From Robiginitomaculum sp. (GTDB lineage: Bacteria > Pseudomonadota > Alphaproteobacteria > Caulobacterales > Maricaulaceae), in NCBI GenBank assembly GCA_026993275.1, contig JALWUB010000239.1:1-6100 (forward strand): a stretch of DNA of 6,100 bases, in the 5' to 3' direction. The notes beneath the pieces are model-generated. The model did no database searches and was not told the DNA's origin. It was given only the letters and a program-made list of their open reading frames with translations. Positions 5,766 through 6,100 of the stretch are shown piece after piece; position 1 is the first letter of the stretch; the number at the start of each line of letters is the position of its first letter. The translations under genes and the position numbers were made by a program.

Positions 5766-6100
5766 ATGGCCGCCGCTGCATCTGTTCTTGACCTGATAGG
5801 CAATACACCGCTGTTGCGCCTGCGCCGCGCATCCGAGGAAACCGGATGCGAGATCCTGGGCAAGTGCGAGTTTCTGAACCCCGGCCAGTCGGTCAAGGAC
5901 CGCGCCGCCCTGGGCATCATCCGCGATGCGGAACAACGGGGCACGCTGAAACCCGGCGGCACCATTGTCGAGGGCACGGCGGGCAATACCGGCATTGGCC
6001 TGGCCATGGTCGGCGCGGCGCTGGGCTATCGCGTGGTCATCGTCATGCCGCGCACCCAGGCGCAGGAGAAAAAGGACGCGGTGCGCCTGTTTGGCGGCGA
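5766..6100 (+). CDS. Cysteine synthase (O-acetylserine sulfhydrylase-like), 3' end missing
   Basis: Only the first 111 codons are in the window. The N-terminus has [11 protein letters not shown] (9-19), the usual start of fold-type II PLP-dependent cysteine synthases. NPGQSVKDR (38-46) carries the PLP-binding Lys44. EGTAGNTG (69-76) is the substrate/PLP-phosphate-side loop, and a PxTQxQEKKD stretch follows. The enzyme would make cysteine from an activated serine and sulfide in the cytoplasm. The loop reads TAGNTG instead of the TSGNTG of classical CysK. That is typical, as far as I recall, of a CysK-like subgroup that includes yeast mitochondrial Mcy1. I therefore leave the symbol blank: cysK is likely in annotation, but the subgroup may have its own role. 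Start chosen by the GGAG site and the family N-terminus. Confidence 0.92.
   Translation, partial: MAAAASVLDLIGNTPLLRLRRASEETGCEILGKCEFLNPGQSVKDRAALGIIRDAEQRGTLKPGGTIVEGTAGNTGIGLAMVGAALGYRVVIVMPRTQAQEKKDAVRLFGG

Noticed and set aside
4715..6007. A 430-codon open frame on the minus strand opposite ubiA and the cysteine synthase gene
   Set aside because: It lies opposite two clearly identified genes, has Arg/Gln/Pro/Gly-rich low-complexity content and no family motif. It is a by-product of GC-rich codon bias.

Overview
The window looks like a GC-rich proteobacterial chromosome, most likely an alphaproteobacterium. This rests on strong G/C third-position bias in three genes, short GC-rich palindromic intergenic repeats of the type common in that class, and a ubiquinone-pathway UbiA. 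The taxon is an inference from style, not from a marker gene.

Layout. (1) 1-1303, plus strand: the 3' part of a serine carboxypeptidase-like (S10) peptidase gene, with its N-terminus outside the window. (2) 1304-2233: about 930 bases with no convincing gene, holding hairpins and palindromic repeats. (3) 2234-4026, minus strand: a compact three-gene operon of visibly lower GC. In transcription order it encodes a protein resembling dual-OB-fold (DuOB-type) proteins, a 206-residue DUF488 protein and a distinct 143-residue DUF488 protein; the last two overlap by ATGA. (4) 4027-4708: the operon's AT-rich upstream region, then more palindromic repeats and a small cluster of short direct repeats. 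(5) 4709-5671, plus strand: UbiA, 4-hydroxybenzoate polyprenyltransferase. (6) 5766-6100, plus strand: the 5' part of a cysteine synthase gene with a TAGNTG substrate loop.

The peptidase, UbiA and cysteine synthase look like ordinary chromosomal genes. The minus-strand operon looks like an accessory cassette. It differs in base composition, runs against its neighbours, and is bracketed on both sides by the same pair of repeat elements in the same arrangement. Its three proteins probably act together, plausibly on nucleic acid (OB folds plus two DUF488 proteins sharing a Cys-x-Glu...Cys-His-Arg signature), but no biochemical function can be read from sequence. It is the most interesting part of the window.
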